Assembly (NCBI GenBank): GCA_022616575.1 | Contig: JAKEEN010000214.1 | Location: 1 to 9,730 of the forward strand | Length of the DNA stretch: 9,730 nt | Reading direction: 5' to 3' | From: Flammeovirgaceae bacterium | GTDB taxonomy: Bacteria; Bacteroidota; Bacteroidia; Cytophagales; Cyclobacteriaceae | In this document: in pieces, positions 6,021 to 9,730 of the stretch | Layout: every line of letters starts with the position of its first letter | Numbering within the stretch: the first letter of the stretch is position 1 | Program-made: the position numbers and the translations under genes | The notes under the pieces: generated by a model | Databases searched by the model: none | The model's input: only the letters and a program-made list of their open reading frames with translations | Told to the model about the DNA's origin: nothing

Positions 6021-7400
6021 ATGCGATGCTGCATACTTCTGATTTCGCTTTTTTGTATTTCTTGCGCCAGCTTTTACCAAGCCAGCTATGAATTCAACAA
6101 AGACTTTGAGAGCGGTAATCTCGAACAAGCCCTTCGCAATCTCCAGCAAAACGAAATTGTTAACAAAGGCAGGAATAAATTTCTGCTGTATGTAAATAAT
6201 GGTCAATTGTACTCCATGCTGGGTCGATATGATGAGAGTAATGAGAATTTTGAAAAGGCTTTTTTATTCGGTGAAGATTATCATAAGGACTATTTAACAG
6301 AAGCCGCATCGTATTTGGTAAACCCAACGATCACCGTCTATCGGGGTGAAGACCATGAACACCTGTACCTGCTTTACTATAAAGCGTTGAATTTTTTAAA
6401 ACAAAACAGGTATGAAGAGGCGCTTGTTGAATGCAGACGACTAAACATCCGGTTGCAGCAATTGGGTGATAAATATCAATCGGAGAAGAAATTTCAGCGT
6501 GATGCTTTTGTTCATGTTTTGATGGGCATCATCTACCAGGCAAGTAAAGATTGGAACAACGCTTTTATTGCGTATCGAAACGCCCTTGAAATTTATGAAG
6601 ATGATTATGCGAAGTTATTCAATGCCGTTGTGCCCGAGCAGCTCAAGGTAGATTTATTGAATACGGCCTGGCGCACTGGATTAAAAGATGAGTTTGAATC
6701 CTATCGGCAGAAATTCAATATGCCCGACTATGAATTTGAAAACAACGATGCAGAACTTATTTTCTTCTGGCATAATGGATTGGCGCCTGTAAAGGAGGAG
6801 TGGGGAATTAATTTTGTAGTCGACCATTCATCAGATAATGCCATCGTTTTTACTAATGATAACATGGGCGTTAGTTTTCCATTTCAAATCGGTAATTACA
6901 GCAGGGACGAAAAACGCGACTTAAGTGATCTGGAAGTTATTCGCGTAGCCTTTCCCAGGTATGTAAACAGGCCTGTTTATTATCAGTCTGCCAAACTGAT
7001 GGCAGATACGGTACAGTACGAATTGCAAAAGGCAGAAGACATTAACCAGATTGCATTCTATAGCCTTCAGCAACGGATGCTGGCCGAACTTTCAAAAGGC
7101 TTACTTCGTGCTGCCATTAAAAAAGCGGCTGAAAAAAGCGTAAGAAAAGAAGACAAGAAATTAGGTGCCATGGTGGGCTTTATGAATGCCATGACGGAGC
7201 GTGCCGATACACGCAACTGGCAAACACTTCCCAATAGTATTTATTATTCACGCGTGCCATTGAAGGTGGGAGAGAACCAATTAGAATTTACATTAGGCCA
7301 GGCAGAACAAACGTATCGGTTTACGTACCAGGTGAAAAAGGATCAAACACTCTTTCATACATATACTTCGTTGGAGAGCCGGCCCGCAGGGAATTACTAA
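6021..7400 (+). CDS. COG3014-like TPR lipoprotein, partner of LpoB-like protein
   Basis: This 459-residue protein starts at the ATG one base after the LpoB-like stop codon. The signal peptide MRCCILLISLFCISC ends at lipidated Cys15. At least three TPR-like helical pairs are seen: about 52-84 (LYVNNGQLYSMLGRYDESNE), 113-146 (KALNFLKQNRYEEALVECRR) and 160-195 (HVLMGIIYQASKDWNNAFIA). The C-terminal half carries family signatures: HNGLAPVKEEW (251-261), VAFPRY (309-314), ELSKGLLRAAIKKAAEKS (356-373), TERADTRNWQTLP (392-404) and SRVPL (410-414). These match COG3014, uncharacterised lipoproteins I recall as encoded beside LpoB-like genes in other phyla. The tight pairing suggests a complex or shared envelope pathway, possibly cell-wall synthesis. 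The first arm of a long inverted repeat begins two bases after the stop codon and may end transcription. Confidence 0.8.
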   Translation: MRCCILLISLFCISCASFYQASYEFNKDFESGNLEQALRNLQQNEIVNKGRNKFLLYVNNGQLYSMLGRYDESNENFEKAFLFGEDYHKDYLTEAASYLVNPTITVYRGEDHEHLYLLYYKALNFLKQNRYEEALVECRRLNIRLQQLGDKYQSEKKFQRDAFVHVLMGIIYQASKDWNNAFIAYRNALEIYEDDYAKLFNAVVPEQLKVDLLNTAWRTGLKDEFESYRQKFNMPDYEFENNDAELIFFWHNGLAPVKEEWGINFVVDHSSDNAIVFTNDNMGVSFPFQIGNYSRDEKRDLSDLEVIRVAFPRYVNRPVYYQSAKLMADTVQYELQKAEDINQIAFYSLQQRMLAELSKGLLRAAIKKAAEKSVRKEDKKLGAMVGFMNAMTERADTRNWQTLPNSIYYSRVPLKVGENQLEFTLGQAEQTYRFTYQVKKDQTLFHTYTSLESRPAGNY

Positions 7401-7402
7401 AA

Positions 7403-7504
7403 CGTTATCAGTTAATAGTTAATCGGGGGCATGGGTTTGGGCATGATTCATTTCACCCCCGAACCACAAAAACCCACACCCCCATTAACGATTAACTGAT
7501 AACG
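7403..7504. repeat. Intergenic inverted-repeat element A
   Basis: The left arm is 7403-7429 (CGTTATCAGTTAATAGTTAA, then TCGGGGG). The right arm, 7479-7504, is its complement with one substitution and one missing base, so about 25 pairs can form around a 49-base G/C-rich loop. The loop contains GGGCATG twice. It sits directly after the COG3014-like stop codon and could act as a terminator or RNA-stabilising hairpin, though it lacks a clear U-tract on the plus strand. The arms share the AGTTAATCGTTAAT core with two other sites in the window. No ORF is inside, so any mobility would depend on outside enzymes. Confidence 0.7.
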
Positions 7505-7521
7505 GATAACTGAATAATTAT

Positions 7522-7529
7522 TACTTTAG
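7522..7529 (+). promoter_or_regulatory. Weak -7-like box (TACTTTAG) before the barrel gene
   Basis: TACTTTAG differs from TAnnTTTG at one position and lies 56 bases before the putative CTG start at 7578. There is no clear -33 element. Listed only because it is the best candidate between element A and the barrel gene. Confidence 0.2.
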
Positions 7530-7577
7530 AGGTCAATTTACTGTAGATGAGACCGTAACAATCATAATATAAGCACG

Positions 7578-8597
7578 CTGAAAAGACGCCTTCAACTATA
7601 TTTCCTTGCGGCCATAACTTTTTTTCCGGTAGGCGCCTATGCGCAATTTGAAAAGGAAAAAGAAGCGAGTATTCCTTTGGAGTATTTCTACATTAAGCGA
7701 CAGCAAACGATAAGAAAGTTCCTGTCAAAATTTACGTTCGGCCTGAGCACTGGCTATGGATCTACTACTTATAAACATAAACTTGATGGATTTGGAATAC
7801 TTCAAAATCCAGATTCAATACCTAAAATTTATGTAATCGGAAGTCCGACAACCGGGTATTACAATTGGGTGAACAAGGCTACTGCATCAGGTAATTTTAT
7901 CGACCCGTCATCGGTGCAGGTTGAAGATGATGGATTAGGCTTTAAAGCGAAGGGATTCAACATCCCGATCAAGGCAACTGTGCACGTTGAGTTTAACCGG
8001 TATCGAATTGGTGGCGGGTACTCTTATGAGTATGCGCACGTAGGTACTTTCAAACCTGTATCTTATGGCGATCAGATTTCATCGTTCACACCAGAAGTAA
8101 GTACCTACTTTCTTAAAAAATATTTCGGAATGATCGGTGGGGCCGTGTACCGTTATGAAAACTACCTGCTGGTGATAGATGCAAATATTGGTGGATATAG
8201 CCTGGGAAAGAAGTTTGATAAAAGCCAGATCAAGAAGGGGGTCTTTATTAATATCGGGGCAACTGTTGAGCGCGAGTTGTCAGAGTACTTCAAGCTCTTT
8301 GTCAGGCCATCGTATGAAATCAAAAGCTATAAACTAAACCTGCCTGAATCAGGACAGTCCATTACCCATAAGTTCAATGCCCTTTACATCAACATAGGGG
8401 CTACTTACAGAATACCCGAAATGCGCAGGTGTTATGATAAGCAATGCCGCATTCAAAGGAACCATGCCCACGGCAACCGGGAGTACAGAAGCAGGGTTCA
8501 CCCCATCTGGAAAAAGCAAAATCCAAACTATGGTGAGAACCATCCTGTACTCATCAAGTATAAGGGGAAGAATAAGAAGAAACTCAATCCTTATTAG
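7578..8597 (+). CDS. Outer-membrane beta-barrel protein with basic C-terminal tail, non-canonical start
   Basis: The frame is open from 7551 but has no ATG, GTG or TTG before a TTG at 7677. That TTG would cut off an evident signal peptide. From the CTG at 7578 the protein reads (M)KRRLQLYFLAAITFFPVGAY, then AQ, a good Sec signal cleaved near residue 22; this gives 339 residues. The only nearby ATG (7547) is in another frame and stops after three codons, so a one-base frameshift from it is the alternative. The mature part has alternating aromatic/glycine strands ending in aromatic residues (FTFGLSTGYGSTTY, RIGGGYSYEYAHVG, YFGMIGGAVYRYENYLLVID, LFVRPSYEIKSYKL, ALYINIGATYRIP), as in an 8- to 12-strand barrel. 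The last 58 residues (282-339) are not barrel-like: CYDKQC, then many His/Arg/Lys residues. I do not recognise a named family. Confidence 0.7.
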   Translation: MKRRLQLYFLAAITFFPVGAYAQFEKEKEASIPLEYFYIKRQQTIRKFLSKFTFGLSTGYGSTTYKHKLDGFGILQNPDSIPKIYVIGSPTTGYYNWVNKATASGNFIDPSSVQVEDDGLGFKAKGFNIPIKATVHVEFNRYRIGGGYSYEYAHVGTFKPVSYGDQISSFTPEVSTYFLKKYFGMIGGAVYRYENYLLVIDANIGGYSLGKKFDKSQIKKGVFINIGATVERELSEYFKLFVRPSYEIKSYKLNLPESGQSITHKFNALYINIGATYRIPEMRRCYDKQCRIQRNHAHGNREYRSRVHPIWKKQNPNYGENHPVLIKYKGKNKKKLNPY

Positions 8598-8838
8598 TTA
8601 ATCGTTAATCCTACTTTGTCATGTTTACAAAAGTTTCGCGTGTTCGGCCTCACCCGATCATCGTGACTGCTTTGATTCGACTTGAATCACCCCTCTCCGC
8701 TGGAGAGGGGTAGCACAAGTTGTGCGAATTGCAGGCCCTTGAAGGGGGCGAGGCCATACGTGAAGTGGTTTGCATTCTCTGACTATGAAGAAACCTAACT
8801 TGACAAGGTAGGATTAACGAGAATAAACGATTAACTAA
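8594..8838. repeat. Intergenic inverted-repeat element B (MITE-like)
   Basis: The left arm is 8594-8621 (TTAGTTAATCGTTAATCCTA, then CTTTGTCA). The right arm is 8801-8838, the same sequence in reverse complement apart from one mismatch and a 10-base insertion GAATAAACGA (8821-8830) next to GGATTAACGA. The inside (about 180 bases) has nested structure: GGCCTCACCC (8647-8656) against GGGGGCGAGGCC near 8743-8754, and three tight hairpins at 8674-8725. There is no ORF that looks real. The left arm contains the TAG stop codon of the barrel gene (8595-8597), so the element either landed at the gene's end or supplied its stop. Confidence 0.65.
8674..8725. repeat. Three consecutive hairpins inside element B
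   Basis: GATTC-GACTT-GAATC (8674-8688), CCCCTCTCC-GCT-GGAGAGGGG (8690-8710) and GCACAA-G-TTGTGC (8713-8725) follow one another with two-base or shorter gaps. The middle one has nine G-C/T-A pairs and no U-tract after it, so it is more like an extragenic palindromic repeat than a terminator. Confidence 0.7.
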
Positions 8839-8844
8839 AAGTAG

Positions 8845-9266
8845 ATGCTGAACAGGCTCGTGTGAGTTTGAGGGGAAGCTCATGTGAGATACTGAACAAG
8901 CTTGTGTGAGTTTGGGTGGAAGCTCATGTGAGATACTGAACAGGCTCGTGTGAGTTTGGGGGAAGCTCATGTGAGATACTGAATAGGCTCGTGTGAGTTT
9001 GAGGGGAAGCTCATGTGAGATACTGAATAGGCTCGTGTGAGTTTGAGGGGAAGCTCATGTGAGATACTGAACAAGCTCGTGTGAGTTTGAGGGGAAGCTC
9101 ATGTGAGATACTGAATAGGCTAGTATGAGTTTGAGGGGAAGCTCTTGTGAGATACTGAATAGGCTCGTGTGAGTTTGAGGGGAAGCTCGTGGAGATGCTG
9201 AACAGGCTCATGTGAGTTTGGGGGGAAGCTCATGTGAGATGCTAAATAAGCTCACGTGAGATTGGT
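8845..9266. repeat. 44-bp tandem array of nested 22-bp half-units
   Basis: Nine full units start at 8845, 8889, 8933, 8976, 9020, 9064, 9108, 9152 and 9195; a tenth (9239-9266) decays. Unit length is 44, except units 3 and 8 (43). Each unit is two 22-base halves: ATACTGAATA + GGCTCGTGTGAG and TTTGAGGGGA + AGCTCATGTGAG. The last 12 bases of the halves are alike (core GCTCRTGTGAG), while the first ten alternate. Units 4 and 5 are identical and the outer units differ most. Because 44 is not a multiple of three and the indels shift frame, it is not coding, although minus-strand frames stay open by chance. The whole gap from the barrel stop (8598) to gyrA (9560) has no supported gene. Confidence 0.95.
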
Positions 9267-9443
9267 AATGGGCAGTGTCTCAATACTTATTCAATCGATG
9301 GTGAGGCTGTAAATTGAACGGTGTCGAGGCTAATCGGGGCTTCACCAGACCTCTTTCCGTCTAAATAATCAACTGTTTTCTAAGGCTATTTGAGGCCTTG
9401 TGGGTATTTAAAGGTAATGTCCTTAAATGCAGTCACAAGCACG
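9267..9443. other. Non-coding spacer between the tandem array and the gyrA leader repeats
   Basis: No supported ORF was found on either strand. One hairpin is visible: ATTTAAAGG (9406-9414) with CCTTAAAT (9421-9428), an 8-bp stem with a one-base bulge and a six-base loop. It has no U-tract. I see no tRNA or riboswitch pattern. Confidence 0.5.
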
Positions 9444-9495
9444 CGATTAACTGATAACCTGCCTGCCGGAAGGCAGGCGATTTAACGGATAACTG
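9444..9495. repeat. Repeat arm C split by a 28-bp insertion carrying a GC-rich hairpin
   Basis: CGATTAACTGATAAC (9444-9458) and GGATAACTG (9487-9495) are adjacent in element A (7489-7512) but are separated here by 28 bases (9459-9486). The insert contains GCCTGCC-GGAA-GGCAGGC (9461-9478), a perfect 7-bp stem with a GGAA loop, followed by GATTTAAC, which resembles the GATAAC at the left junction. It lies about 65 bases upstream of gyrA. Confidence 0.65.
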
Positions 9496-9518
9496 CTATA
9501 CAAAATGGCAAAAAATGG

Positions 9519-9526
9519 TATCTTCG
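9519..9526 (+). promoter_or_regulatory. Possible -7 box (TATCTTCG) for gyrA
   Basis: TATCTTCG differs from TAnnTTTG at one base and lies 34 bases before the gyrA ATG. No TTG is seen at the expected -33 distance, so support is limited. Confidence 0.35.
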
Positions 9527-9560
9527 CGGGTTCTAAAATTTGACTGAAACAGCGTACTAA

Positions 9561-9730
9561 ATGGCAGAAGAAACCGGTGGCCAACTTCCTGGCAGACAGA
9601 ATATAATCCCGATCAATATTGAAGATGAAATGCGCGGAGCGTACATCGATTATTCGATGTCGGTTATCATTTCACGTGCGCTGCCCGATGTTAGGGATGG
9701 TCTCAAGCCAGTTCACCGCAGGGTCCTTTA
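9561..9730 (+). CDS. gyrA: DNA gyrase subunit A, N-terminal part (cut by window end)
   Basis: Fifty-six codons are present from the ATG at 9561 and run off the window. The protein begins [20 protein letters not shown], followed by [20 protein letters not shown] (21-40) and [16 protein letters not shown] (41-56), the highly conserved GyrA start that precedes the breakage-reunion domain. GyrA is the DNA-cleaving subunit of type II topoisomerase that introduces negative supercoils. ParC starts similarly, but the [22 protein letters not shown] form and the Gly-rich lead favour GyrA. The active-site tyrosine and the quinolone-resistance region lie beyond the window. Confidence 0.93.
   Translation, partial: MAEETGGQLPGRQNIIPINIEDEMRGAYIDYSMSVIISRALPDVRDGLKPVHRRVL

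Noticed and set aside
8650..9211. Minus-strand open frames of 106 and 66 codons with a repeating SHMSFPSNSHEP pattern
   Set aside because: They are translations of the 44-bp DNA repeat. Copies of 43 bases shift the frame, there is no conserved start, and the peptide has no family resemblance.
8845..9266. CRISPR array
   Set aside because: The segments between the repeated cores are themselves repeated (two alternating 10-mers), so there are no unique spacers, and no cas gene is present.

Overview
The window looks like a chromosomal piece from a member of the Bacteroidota, most likely a Cytophagales-type bacterium. The signs are a subtilisin-like protease ending in a type IX secretion (T9SS) sorting domain, a cytophagalysin-like M43 metalloprotease, several lipoproteins with short lipoboxes, an LpoB plus COG3014 lipoprotein pair, AT-rich leaders with weak or no Shine-Dalgarno sequence, and promoter-like TAnnTTTG boxes. 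Assignment below phylum level is inference.

Layout. Positions 51-534 hold no intact gene. They read as a head-to-tail mosaic of three fragments: a SatD-like N-terminus, a piece of a RibD/DHFR-like protein, and the C-terminus of a bestrophin-family channel with a frameshift. A plus-strand terminator follows (586-619), facing a minus-strand terminator (628-658). Two minus-strand genes come next: a secreted or lipid-anchored M43 metalloprotease (679-1653) and a shortened TrpF-like barrel that lacks the catalytic cysteine (1816-2367). The plus strand then carries a run of genes: a small lipoprotein overlapping a T9SS-exported S8 protease (2437-4714), ribulose-phosphate 3-epimerase (4738-5397), an LpoB-like lipoprotein (5447-6019) and a COG3014-like TPR lipoprotein (6021-7400). 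An outer-membrane beta-barrel protein with a basic C-terminal tail follows (about 7578-8597) and has no ordinary start codon. The window ends in the first 56 codons of gyrA (from 9561).

The most unusual part is the non-coding DNA around and after the barrel gene. Three sites (7403-7504, 8594-8838, 9444-9495) carry relatives of one AT-rich arm containing AGTTAATCGTTAAT or its complement. Two of them are long inverted-repeat elements. The third appears to be split by a 28-bp insertion that carries a GC-rich hairpin. Starting 6 bp after the second element is a 44-bp tandem array with nine full copies and a decaying tenth (8845-9266). Each 44-bp unit is two 22-bp half-units sharing a 12-bp near-palindromic core, so the core recurs about every two helical turns in front of gyrA.

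How the genes work together. The lipoprotein and S8 protease are probably translationally coupled and face the cell surface. Rpe is central carbon metabolism. The two lipoproteins after it probably form a cell-envelope unit linked to penicillin-binding protein activation, by analogy with LpoB. I see no clear new defence or mobile system. The repeat and element cluster and the gene-fragment mosaic are the best candidates for something undescribed.
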